From JAKQIM01 sp029557965 (GTDB lineage: Bacteria; Chloroflexota; Anaerolineae; Anaerolineales; UBA4823), in the NCBI GenBank assembly GCA_035341015.1, contig DAOQUL010000069.1, positions 1 through 23,678 on the forward strand: 23,678 nucleotides of DNA. Reading direction: 5' to 3'. Positions 6,611 to 13,490 of this stretch are shown one piece after another. The position numbers and the translations under genes are program-made. Position 1 is the stretch's first letter. The number at the start of each line of letters is the position of its first letter. The notes beneath the pieces are model-generated. The model was given only the letters and a program-made list of their open reading frames with translations, was not told where the DNA came from and did not search any database.

Positions 6611-7678
6611 TTAATCTTTGAAGATCGCAGGCAGTTGGCGCAGATCACCGATCGAGCGGTACTGCTCGCCCTGCTTCACTTCCTGGCTGCGGGGGGTGTA
6701 CCAGATGGCATACAGCCCGCTGCGGTTAGCGCCCTGGATATCGGAATCAAAATCGTCGCCGACCATGATCACCTGGGTGCGGTCCAGGTTGAGATCGGTA
6801 AGAATGTGATCGAAGAATTCGGGGCTGGGTTTGCGGTGGCCCACGCTGCGGTAGCAGTAGATCGTATCGATATATTCATCCAGCTTCACCCGGCGCAGGG
6901 CGGCGCGGATATCCTCTTCGTTTGAGTCAGCCGCATTGGTGGCGATGCAGAGCATCCAATTGGCTTGCAGGGCAGCCAGGGCTTCGGCCGCGCCGGGCAT
7001 GGCGGCTACCTGGGGCCAATCTTTCATTGGGCCAGGGAAGAGCGGGAAGACGCGCATGAGCGTGTCGCCCCAATCGAAGAGCAGGGCGCGCTTGGGCTGC
7101 CCCGCTGCAAGGCCAGGGCCGGCGGTTTGTTTGCCCCCTGGGCCGGCAAGCTCAGAAGATAAGTTGTTTTTTTCGTAGCCGGGGTCGGGCGGCAGGTTGG
7201 GTTGGGCCGCTGCCTGCACAGAAAGGCGGTCGCAGCGTTCGTTTTCGGCATGCCCGGCATGGCCGCGTACCCAGTGGAAGGTGATATCCTGCTGGTCACA
7301 GATGTCAAGCAGTTGGGCCCACAGGTCGGGGTTTTCGGCGCGATCTTTTTTATTGCGCATCCAGCCGCGGGCGCGCCAGCGCCTGGCCCAACCCTTGGTG
7401 ATGCCGTTGACGACATATTCCGAGTCGCTGTACAGGTTCACCTTGCAGCGCATCTTGAGCGCCCGCAGACCCTCGATACAGGCCGTCAGTTCCATACGGT
7501 TGTTGGTGGTGCGCCTGAAGCCGCCAGAAAGCTCTTTGCGGTGTTTGCCTGAGATAAGTACGATGCCATAGCCGCCCGGGCCAGGGTTGCCGGTGCAGGC
7601 GCCATCGGTGTACAGGGTGACCGGGGGCAGTTGTTCGCCCGCCTGGTTTGGGGTGGTGGGGAAAGGTGGGTTCTTCAT
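6611..7678 (-). CDS. RNase HI fused to a HAD-superfamily phosphatase
   Basis: One uninterrupted frame of 355 residues holds two domains. Residues 20-157 are RNase HI, which cuts RNA in RNA-DNA hybrids; the catalytic residues D25 (YTDGACTGNPGPGGYG), E63 (NNRMEL), D85 (YSDSEYV) and D150 are all present, with H140 in WVRGHAGHAENE. A Gly/Pro/Ala-rich linker covers about 158-196. Residues 197-355 are a HAD hydrolase with DWGDT (nucleophile D202, acid D205), ATNAAD (motif II), RKPSPEFF (motif III Lys) and VGDDFDSD (motif IV). I chose ATG 7678 because the frame upstream overlaps the histidine phosphatase and has no family-like sequence; the ribosome site is weak. It follows the phosphatase gene after 25 bp, probably in the same operon. 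The fusion is unusual, and the HAD substrate is unknown. Confidence 0.88.
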   Translation of the reverse strand: MKNPPFPTTPNQAGEQLPPVTLYTDGACTGNPGPGGYGIVLISGKHRKELSGGFRRTTNNRMELTACIEGLRALKMRCKVNLYSDSEYVVNGITKGWARRWRARGWMRNKKDRAENPDLWAQLLDICDQQDITFHWVRGHAGHAENERCDRLSVQAAAQPNLPPDPGYEKNNLSSELAGPGGKQTAGPGLAAGQPKRALLFDWGDTLMRVFPLFPGPMKDWPQVAAMPGAAEALAALQANWMLCIATNAADSNEEDIRAALRRVKLDEYIDTIYCYRSVGHRKPSPEFFDHILTDLNLDRTQVIMVGDDFDSDIQGANRSGLYAIWYTPRSQEVKQGEQYRSIGDLRQLPAIFKD

Positions 7679-7703
7679 CAACGCTCGTGTGCAGCTTGAG
7701 GGC

Positions 7704-8342
7704 TTACCCAATCCCTGGCTCAAATTGCCGGATGACCCACTGGTGCTTGTGGGGCCGGTAGAGCGTGTGGGCGTAGCCTGTATCGCCAAGGTGGAACCAC
7801 ACCCCGCTGAAGTTGATGGGCGGTGGAGCGCCAACCAGGCAGCGCAGGGCGGCGTTCAAAATGCCCCCGTGCGCCACCACCAGGTAGTGGCCTGGGCCTC
7901 GGCGCACCACAGCCTCAAGGGCACGCCCGGCCCGGCTGTGCAGCTCCCATTCGCTCTCGCCGCTGCCGCAGATCGGTTCATAGGGGTTGCGGAAAGCCGG
8001 TAAGGGATAACGCTTGGCGGCCTCTTCGTGTGAAAGCCCAGCCAGAGGGCCGTTGTTCGTCTCCATCCAATCGGCGTCGGTACTGACTGGTGCCAGCAGC
8101 AAGCCGCCGATGATCTGGGCAGATTCTTTGGCACGCACCAGGGGGCTGGCAATGATGTGGTCGATTTGCAGGTGGGCAGCCTGCCAGCCCTGGCCGCGTT
8201 CGTGCACCTGGGCGCGCCCGACCTCAGTGAGCGGCGAATCATAACGCCCCTCATGCACCCCTTCATCATCGGCGCGCGAACGTCCGTGCCGCATCAAGGT
8301 GAGATGAATTTCGCCCGGCGGGGTGCGGTGTTCAGGCGTCAT
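7704..8342 (-). CDS. Histidine phosphatase family protein (phosphoglycerate mutase-like)
   Basis: This 212-residue protein belongs to the branch of histidine phosphatases that includes cofactor-dependent phosphoglycerate mutase, PhoE and CobC. The phosphohistidine motif is LMRHGRS near residue 16-22, followed by GRYDSPLTEVGRAQ, the usual segment after the first strand. The second conserved His is in VVAHGGILNAALR. ATG 8342 overlaps the end of the fructose-bisphosphatase gene by 11 bp; longer starts would run deep into that gene and have no homologous look. The substrate is uncertain: sugar phosphates, alpha-ribazole phosphate and broad-specificity phosphatases share these motifs. The tight coupling with fbp suggests shared expression with sugar-phosphate metabolism, which is inference. 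Confidence 0.87.
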   Translation of the reverse strand: MTPEHRTPPGEIHLTLMRHGRSRADDEGVHEGRYDSPLTEVGRAQVHERGQGWQAAHLQIDHIIASPLVRAKESAQIIGGLLLAPVSTDADWMETNNGPLAGLSHEEAAKRYPLPAFRNPYEPICGSGESEWELHSRAGRALEAVVRRGPGHYLVVAHGGILNAALRCLVGAPPPINFSGVWFHLGDTGYAHTLYRPHKHQWVIRQFEPGIG

Positions 8343-9369
8343 ATTTGCGGATGAATTCCATGGCTTTTTCCACCAGCTCGCGGTTACCCAGGTAAAGCGG
8401 GGTGCGCTGGTGCAAAGAAGTGGGTTGGATATCGAGGATATCTTGAGCGCCATCAGTACCCAAACCGCCAGCCTGGGCTGCGATGTAGCTCAGCGGGGCG
8501 GCTTCGTAGGTCAGGCGCAGCTTGCCGTGCGGCTTGGTGGGGTCTTTGGTATCGGCCGGGTAGTAAAAAATGCCGCCAGTCAGCAAGTTGCGGTGGAAAT
8601 CGCCCACCAACGCGCCGATGTAGCGTGAGGAGAGCGGCTGGCGTGGGCTTTCTGGATCCAGCCCTTGCAGCCAGTCTGTGAAGCGTCTCACGCCGTTGCT
8701 CCAATACGCCTGGTAACCCTGGTTGACGCTGTAATATTTGGGCTTGGACGGGATGCGGATATCAGGGTGCGTGAGCAAAAATTCGCCGATGGTGGGGTCT
8801 AGCGTGAAGCCATGCACGCCATTGCCGCTGGTATAAACCAGCATGGTGCTTGAGCCATAGATCATGTAGCCGGCTGCTACCAGGTCTTTGCCCGGCTGGA
8901 GACAGTCTTCAACCGTGCCCCTGCCTCCGCCAGACTTACGCCGGTAAATGGCAAAGATGGTGCCGATGCTGGCATTGTAGTCAATGTTCGATGAACCATC
9001 CAGAGGATCGTACAACAGCACATATTTGCCGGTGGGGAAGCGCTCGGGGATTGACAGGATATCATCGTGCTCTTCTGAAGCCATCACAGCCAGCCTGCCG
9101 GTGTGATCGTTCAATCGGTACATGGTGCTGTCGGCCAACTGGTCAAGTTTCATCACCGTCTCGCCTTGGATGTTGATATCCTCAGTCGAGCCCAATATCT
9201 CAGCCAGGCCGGCCCGGCTGGTGCGGCTGGCAATGAATTTGCCGCACAGGGCCAGGTCGTAGAGCAAGTTGGTCAACATGCCCGTCGCTTCAGGGTGAGA
9301 GAGTTGCTGTTCGAGGATGTGGCGTTCGATGGTGATGATTGCCGCTCCAGGACTTGTCCGTTGAACCAT
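8332..9369 (-). CDS. fbp: Fructose-1,6-bisphosphatase, class I
   Basis: This enzyme removes the 1-phosphate of fructose 1,6-bisphosphate to give fructose 6-phosphate in gluconeogenesis and, where present, carbon fixation. The 345-residue protein carries the metal site of class I FBPases: EE at residues 99-100, DPLDGSS at 121-127 followed by NIDYNASIGTIF. The third metal-binding glutamate is in YEAAPLSYIAAQAGG. ATG 9369 has a strong Shine-Dalgarno sequence (AAGGAGGAG) six bases upstream. It lies 40 bp after the SDR gene and overlaps the histidine phosphatase gene by 11 bp. The N-terminal segment SIPERFPTGKYVLL and the rest look full length. Confidence 0.97.
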   Translation of the reverse strand: MVQRTSPGAAIITIERHILEQQLSHPEATGMLTNLLYDLALCGKFIASRTSRAGLAEILGSTEDINIQGETVMKLDQLADSTMYRLNDHTGRLAVMASEEHDDILSIPERFPTGKYVLLYDPLDGSSNIDYNASIGTIFAIYRRKSGGGRGTVEDCLQPGKDLVAAGYMIYGSSTMLVYTSGNGVHGFTLDPTIGEFLLTHPDIRIPSKPKYYSVNQGYQAYWSNGVRRFTDWLQGLDPESPRQPLSSRYIGALVGDFHRNLLTGGIFYYPADTKDPTKPHGKLRLTYEAAPLSYIAAQAGGLGTDGAQDILDIQPTSLHQRTPLYLGNRELVEKAMEFIRKYDA

Positions 9370-9409
9370 GATTTCTCCTCCTTATTGGGGTAGAAAAGAG
9401 CCGGATGTT

Positions 9410-10219
9410 TTATTGGTTTTTGAAGCGCAGATTGGCAAGGATCTTGATCAGACCATAGGTGAAGCTGTTGCGGGCCAGCCCGGCGATGATGCGGTACTGC
9501 ATGCCCGGCACCGAAAGCACCCGCCGGCGCTGCAAGTCGGCCAACGAAGTGCGCACCACTTGCTCAGCAGTGAGCCACATGAAGGACGGGATGCGAGAGC
9601 GCTTGAAGCTGCTGGCGGCGACATATTCGGGGGTGTCGTGGAATTCAGTAAAGGTGAAACCCGGGCAAAGGGCCTGCACCTGCACCCCGAGGCCCTTTAA
9701 TTCACGGGCCAGGGATTCAGAGAAGGTGATGATGAAGGCCTTGGTGGTGCAGTACAAGGTGCCGCGCAGCGGCAAGAGTCCCGCAATCGAGCCCACGTTG
9801 ATCACACCGCCCTGGCCCTGGTTCAGCATGGCGGGCAGGGCTGCCCGCGTTAGGCGCACCGTGGCGGTGACGTGCACCTGGATGACATCGTCAATGTCAC
9901 CTGGCTTAACCTGGTAAAAAGGCCCTGGTCTATCAAAGCCGGCGTTATTGATCAGTAAAGACAGCCCCGGCAGATTGGCGATGTATGTTTCGATTTGTGC
10001 GATGCCGGCCTCATGCGAAAGGTCGGCGGTCAGCGTTGTGACGCCAATGCCGTGGCGAGATTGAAGCTCGGCAGATAATTCTTCCAGGCGTTGGGTGCGG
10101 CGGGCGGTCAGCACCAGGTGATAGCCCTGGGCGGCCAATTGACGGGCGAACTCTGCGCCTAACCCGCTGGAAGCACCGGTGATCAGGGCAGTTTTGGGGT
10201 ATTCAGGCTTTTCGGTCAC
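9410..10219 (-). CDS. Short-chain dehydrogenase/reductase (DltE/YqjQ-like)
   Basis: A classical NAD(P)-dependent SDR of 269 residues. The cofactor loop TGASSGLG is at residues 14-21, NNAG at 91-94, and the catalytic Ser, Tyr and Lys are S144, Y156 and K160 (YCTTK). The TARR segment near residue 38-41 suggests NADP(H) preference. I chose GTG 10219, which overlaps the TGA of the upstream gene in GTGA and has GGAG about nine bases upstream; a longer start at 10246 would overlap by 31 bp. The sequence (LCPGFTFTEFHD) resembles the group annotated as DltE/YqjQ-like oxidoreductases. The substrate is not known. The overlap implies translational coupling with the AlkZ-like gene. Confidence 0.85.
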   Translation of the reverse strand: MTEKPEYPKTALITGASSGLGAEFARQLAAQGYHLVLTARRTQRLEELSAELQSRHGIGVTTLTADLSHEAGIAQIETYIANLPGLSLLINNAGFDRPGPFYQVKPGDIDDVIQVHVTATVRLTRAALPAMLNQGQGGVINVGSIAGLLPLRGTLYCTTKAFIITFSESLARELKGLGVQVQALCPGFTFTEFHDTPEYVAASSFKRSRIPSFMWLTAEQVVRTSLADLQRRRVLSVPGMQYRIIAGLARNSFTYGLIKILANLRFKNQ

Positions 10220-11070
10220 TCCAAGATCTCCACAAGGGCAAACCATTCTCCGGGATGTTTTTCGAGCGTTAAACCGCCTTGCAGCAGGCCTTTTTGCTGC
10301 CAGTGTTCGAGCACCTTACGCGCCAGCTCGGGCTTCCAGCCGAAGAGCCGGGTGATGTCGCGCAGTTGGGCGGCGCCCACTGAGCGCAGGTACAGCTCAG
10401 CCAGCTTGCGGCAGGCGTCCAACTCGCCAATATAGCGCGCCTGCTCGAGCAGTTCGGGGTAATGGCGCGGGACGATGTCATATGAAAAGGCATAATGCCA
10501 GGCGCCGGCCTCTGTGACCCCCACCGGCAGGATCTTGAAATCGGCCTGTAGATCTGATAAGGCGCGGTTGAAACGCGTCTCGCTGCCGTTGCTGGTCAGA
10601 TGGGCGGCCTTGCGCAATGTGACGGTATCCAGGGGGCCCTTATCCAACAACACCTCGTATACTTGCTTGGCCTCAAGGGTCAGGCGGCCCTGCTCATAAA
10701 TGGTCAGGTAATCTTCGGCCGGTGAGCCGTAGTTCTCGGTCAGGGCGTAGAAATAGGGGGCGGCTTGTAAAGAGATGATGGTGGCTTTTTTGCGCAGCAC
10801 CTTGGCGTAATACCAGGCTTTCTTCCCCAAGAGCGAGTCTTTCCACCCCCAGGTGATGTGCCCCGGGTCATCGTGGGCATCTGCCACGGGCCGGTCGCCG
10901 GCGGCAGCGGTCCACAAGCTGGGTAAGGTGATCTCGCGGATGGGCCAGAAGTAGATGAAGCCGCGTTCATTGACGAACTCAACAGCATCTTCTTTGGAGG
11001 TCAGCCGTTTTTTTAGGCGGAAGGTGCCGGTGCGGTAGCGCGCCAGGGCTTCCAGAGAGAGGGTGGGCAT
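10216..11070 (-). CDS. AlkZ-related winged-helix protein
   Basis: The 284-residue protein appears built of winged-helix units, like the AlkZ/YcaQ (HTH_42) DNA glycosylases that unhook crosslinks and remove alkylated bases. Visible segments include WGWKDSLLGKKAWYY, a helix-turn-helix-like stretch at KGPLDTVTLRKAAHL, and a C-terminal one at GAAQLRDITRLFGWKPELARKVL. I cannot find the catalytic QxQ or QxD motif of AlkZ, so it may be a relative without glycosylase activity. The start at 11070 lies only six bases after a TATAAT, so the mRNA may be leaderless; no Shine-Dalgarno sequence is seen. It overlaps the next SDR by 4 bp (GTGA). Confidence is moderate for the family and low for activity. Confidence 0.6.
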   Translation of the reverse strand: MPTLSLEALARYRTGTFRLKKRLTSKEDAVEFVNERGFIYFWPIREITLPSLWTAAAGDRPVADAHDDPGHITWGWKDSLLGKKAWYYAKVLRKKATIISLQAAPYFYALTENYGSPAEDYLTIYEQGRLTLEAKQVYEVLLDKGPLDTVTLRKAAHLTSNGSETRFNRALSDLQADFKILPVGVTEAGAWHYAFSYDIVPRHYPELLEQARYIGELDACRKLAELYLRSVGAAQLRDITRLFGWKPELARKVLEHWQQKGLLQGGLTLEKHPGEWFALVEILE

Positions 11071-11076
11071 GTGGCG

Positions 11077-11085
11077 ATTATATCA
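11077..11085 (-). promoter_or_regulatory. Extended -10 promoter abutting the AlkZ-like gene
   Basis: On the minus strand TGATATAAT gives a perfect extended -10. Six bases separate it from ATG 11070, so transcription should begin at or next to the start codon. No good -35 is visible. This promoter would let the AlkZ-like gene and those after it be transcribed apart from the upstream four genes. Confidence 0.65.
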
Positions 11086-11115
11086 GCAAACCCATGAAAT
11101 GCCCGGTAAACCTGG

Positions 11116-11895
11116 TCAGGTGCCGATGACCGTGCCGCCATCCACCGAAAGCACTGAGCCGGTGACAAAGGAGGCTTCTTCGCTGGCGAGGAAGAGAAAA
11201 GCATTGGCAATCTCTTCGGGCTTGCCCAGGCGTTTGAGGGGCGTCCGAGCGATCATCATGTTGAGGATCTTGGCCGGCATTTGGTGCACCATGTCGGTTT
11301 CGATGAAGCCTGCTGCGATGGCGTTGACGGTAATGTTGTAGCGGCCTAGCTCGCGCGCCCAAACGCGTGTCATGCCGAGGATACCGGCTTTGGCAGCCGC
11401 ATAATTGGTCTGCCCGAAGTTGCCGTAGATGCCGATGATGGATGAGGTGTTAATGATGCGCCCGTAGTGCTGCTTGATCATCTGGGGGGCTATGGCGCGC
11501 GTGCAGGCAAAAACACCGCGCAGGCTGACGTTGAGCACATCGTCGAACTGCTTGAATGACATGCGCCCGAGCACTTCGCCGTCTTCATATTTGACCAACT
11601 GGGCATCGCGCAGGATGCCGGCGTTATTGACCAGGATGTCGATCCGTCCCCAGGCTTCGAGCGCTTGCCTGGCAGCCGCCTCAACCGCTTCGGGGTTGGT
11701 CACATCTACCGGGTAATAGGCGGCGCGGCGGCTGCCGGCGGCGGTGTTGACATTGTGTTCCAGCTCCAGGCCAGCTTCATCGTCCAGGTCCCAGATGGCA
11801 AGGCGCGCCCCTTCGGCCGCAAAACGTTCTACTGCGGCGCGGCCAATGCCCTTGGCGCCGCCTGTGATGATGGCTGTGCGGTTTTCTAAGCGCAT
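11116..11895 (-). CDS. FabG-like 3-oxoacyl-ACP reductase (SDR)
   Basis: A classical SDR of 259 residues. The cofactor motif TGGAKGIG is at 11-18, NNAG at 90-93, N122 aligns with the structural Asn, and the catalytic residues are S152, Y165 and K169 (NYAAAKAG). The C-terminal SVLSVDGGT is typical of FabG. FabG reduces 3-oxoacyl-ACP to 3-hydroxyacyl-ACP with NADPH. The D37-like acid in AIWDLDD suggests NAD use instead, and the insert VKYEDGEVLGRMS near 101-113 is longer than in E. coli FabG, so it may act on another acyl or hydroxyacyl substrate (PhaB- or FabG4-like). A strong GAGGAGG site precedes the ATG. It starts 9 bp after the ThiS/MoaD gene, so it is likely co-transcribed with it. Confidence 0.87.
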   Translation of the reverse strand: MRLENRTAIITGGAKGIGRAAVERFAAEGARLAIWDLDDEAGLELEHNVNTAAGSRRAAYYPVDVTNPEAVEAAARQALEAWGRIDILVNNAGILRDAQLVKYEDGEVLGRMSFKQFDDVLNVSLRGVFACTRAIAPQMIKQHYGRIINTSSIIGIYGNFGQTNYAAAKAGILGMTRVWARELGRYNITVNAIAAGFIETDMVHQMPAKILNMMIARTPLKRLGKPEEIANAFLFLASEEASFVTGSVLSVDGGTVIGT

Positions 11896-11904
11896 CGTGC
11901 CTCC

Positions 11905-12117
11905 TCAACCACCCGAAATAACGGAAATGAGCTTGACCACATCGCCGGCTTTCAGGATTTCATCTTCGGTGATCATTTCGCCGTCGCGCGTCGCCAGCAC
12001 GGTTCCCAGGTCGATGATGATGCCCTGTTTTTCGGCCAGCTTTTTGAGCGCCATGCGCAGGGTACAGCCATGACGAACCTCGTACGATTGGTTGCGCAAA
12101 GTAACGGTGGCAGGCAT
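11905..12117 (-). CDS. ThiS/MoaD-like ubiquitin-fold sulfur carrier, 70 aa
   Basis: The 70-residue protein has the beta-grasp look of ThiS/MoaD and ends in the Gly-Gly needed for adenylation and thiocarboxylation (VISGG). The Val-rich strand before it (GDVVKLISVISGG) is typical. Such carriers deliver sulfur to thiamine, molybdopterin, tungstopterin or tRNA pathways after activation by an E1-like (ThiF/MoeB) enzyme. No E1 partner or thiamine or molybdopterin gene is adjacent, so the pathway is open. The start lies 3 bp after the Nudix stop with AAGGA upstream, so it is in the same operon. Confidence 0.8.
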   Translation of the reverse strand: MPATVTLRNQSYEVRHGCTLRMALKKLAEKQGIIIDLGTVLATRDGEMITEDEILKAGDVVKLISVISGG

Positions 12118-12120
12118 GGT

Positions 12121-12600
12121 TTATCCTTCTCCAAAGCCCATCAGGGTTAGTATCTCAGGGCGGAATGTTTCGATCAGCTCGCGCTGTTCGGGCCAGAACA
12201 TGGATGGCAGTTCGGTGATGGGAAACCACCAGACGCCGTAATGGTGTTCAGAATCGGTCGGGTGACCGTCTTTTTGCCGGGTAGAAAACAGGAAGTAATG
12301 GATCGTCATCCAGCGATCCCTGGCAAAATTCAGCCGCGGGCGGGTGCCCAGGTAACGCAGCAGGGTCAGCTCGGCCAGCCCGGCTTCTTCTGCAATCTCG
12401 CGCCGGGCGGCTTGCTCAAGGTTCTCGCCGTTCTTCACGCCGCCTTTGGGCAGCACGTAAAGCGGGAAATCGGCCTCGCGCGCGAAAGCCACCCACAGTT
12501 TTTTGCGAGCCGAGCGCACAATGATGCCACCGGCGGAGGTGCGCTGGCGGATATCGGCCGGGCATTGGTACCAGGTTGAATCGATGATTGGTTTTTTCAT
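12121..12600 (-). CDS. Nudix hydrolase, 159 aa
   Basis: A complete Nudix box (GX5EX7REUXEEXGU) spans residues 53-75, with R67, E68, E71 and E72 as the metal-binding core. Nudix enzymes hydrolyse nucleoside diphosphates linked to another group. The pattern at the start, TSAGGIIVR, and the later YFLFSTRQKDG and WWFPITEL segments resemble the diadenosine polyphosphate/diphosphoinositol group, but the substrate is not settled. It overlaps the alpha/beta hydrolase stop by 4 bp (ATGA), so translation is coupled. The following ThiS/MoaD gene starts 3 bp later. Confidence 0.9.
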   Translation of the reverse strand: MKKPIIDSTWYQCPADIRQRTSAGGIIVRSARKKLWVAFAREADFPLYVLPKGGVKNGENLEQAARREIAEEAGLAELTLLRYLGTRPRLNFARDRWMTIHYFLFSTRQKDGHPTDSEHHYGVWWFPITELPSMFWPEQRELIETFRPEILTLMGFGEG

Positions 12601-13373
12601 GTTGAAAAGAATTCTACCACCAGTCGGTTGGTTCGCTCGGGCAGATCGATGTGCGGTTGGTGACCGCAGCCCGCAATTGGGTGCCTGTGAGCGCCGGGGA
12701 TGGCCTGCGCCAGGGTTGGAAAGGAACCTGGGTGGAGCGTGGGGTCGCTTTCACCCCAAATGACCAGGGTTGGCACGGCCAGGCTTGAGACATGCGGCGT
12801 AAGGTCGGGGATATCGGCCAGCAAGTGGATCACATCTGGGTCGGTCCGTTTGAAATCCGAAGCGATCTGCTGGCGCAGCGCGGGGGCGCGGTTGGTACGC
12901 GGCGTGACATCCCAGCCCATAAAGGTGTACACCCAATCCGGAGGAATGCGCCGGACGGCTTGCCCGGCCAGGCGCGGCTGCCAAACCAAAGGCAGCAGCA
13001 GCGGAGAGAGCTGGCCCGCATTGTAAAGGGGATCTACAAGGACCAGGCGGGCCACTTGTTGTGGGTGGCAGATGGTATATTGCAAGCTGATGTACCCACC
13101 CAGGGAATGGCCTACCAGGCGCGGGGGTTCTGGCAGGTGCAGGCTCTCGATCCAGGCTGAAAGTTCGGCAGCTATGTTCTCGACGCGATAAGCCTGGGGG
13201 TTGTCGAGCCAGGCGCTCTCGCCGTGCCCGGGAAGATCGGGGGCAAAAACCTGGTAACCCGAGTCAGCCAGAATGGGCAGCAAAGTATCCCAATCGTGCA
13301 TGGAGGCGTACATGCCGTGCAGCAAGATGACGGGGGGGCCTTGGCCCTGGCAGAGAAAATTGATCTGGCTCAT
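12597..13373 (-). CDS. Alpha/beta hydrolase
   Basis: A 258-residue single-domain alpha/beta hydrolase. The oxyanion-hole motif is LLHGMYAS (18-25), the nucleophile is S90 in VGHSLGGY, the acid is D210 in WGESDPTLHP and the His is H238 in GCGHQPHIDLPE. It resembles esterases and C-C bond hydrolases of the MhpC type; the substrate is unknown. ATG 13373 is preferred. The frame is open to 13466, but that would add 31 residues unlike the family and cross the likely promoter. No signal peptide is seen. It is the first gene of the minus-strand operon, overlapping the Nudix gene. Confidence 0.85.
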   Translation of the reverse strand: MSQINFLCQGQGPPVILLHGMYASMHDWDTLLPILADSGYQVFAPDLPGHGESAWLDNPQAYRVENIAAELSAWIESLHLPEPPRLVGHSLGGYISLQYTICHPQQVARLVLVDPLYNAGQLSPLLLPLVWQPRLAGQAVRRIPPDWVYTFMGWDVTPRTNRAPALRQQIASDFKRTDPDVIHLLADIPDLTPHVSSLAVPTLVIWGESDPTLHPGSFPTLAQAIPGAHRHPIAGCGHQPHIDLPERTNRLVVEFFST

Positions 13374-13384
13374 CGCGTTTTCAA

Positions 13385-13413
13385 AGTTTAAGCGATTAAC
13401 TGCGAAACGTAAA
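13385..13413 (-). promoter_or_regulatory. Possible promoter for the alpha/beta hydrolase operon
   Basis: On the minus strand TTTACG (13413-13408) and TAAACT (13390-13385) are separated by 17 bp; each matches consensus at four of six positions. The expected start lies about five bases before ATG 13373. It shares a 117-bp intergenic region with the divergent promoter of the solute-binding-protein-like gene; nothing else is visible there. Confidence 0.4.
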
Positions 13414-13477
13414 GCGTCCGCCACCAATATCCGTATCGATCGGCCAAAAAGGCCCTTATCCGGCACTCACGTTGGAT

Positions 13478-13483
13478 TATAAT
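13478..13483 (+). promoter_or_regulatory. -10 box abutting the solute-binding-protein-like gene
   Basis: A perfect TATAAT lies seven bases before ATG 13491, so transcription should begin at or very near the start codon. The best -35 is weak (TTATCC, 13456-13461, 16-bp spacer). No Shine-Dalgarno sequence is present, in keeping with a leaderless mRNA. Confidence 0.65.
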
Positions 13484-13490
13484 ATTTCCT

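Noticed and set aside
7679..7834. N-terminal extension of the RNase H-HAD gene
   Set aside because: The extra 52 residues are Ser/Thr-rich shadow sequence overlapping the histidine phosphatase gene, and RNase H proteins start close to ATG 7678.
11905..12117. ThiS/MoaD gene as evidence of a thiamine or molybdopterin operon
   Set aside because: No thiF, thiG, thiC, moaA, moaE or other pathway gene is in the neighbourhood.
13374..13466. N-terminal extension of the alpha/beta hydrolase
   Set aside because: The extra 31 residues do not resemble the family and overlap a likely promoter.
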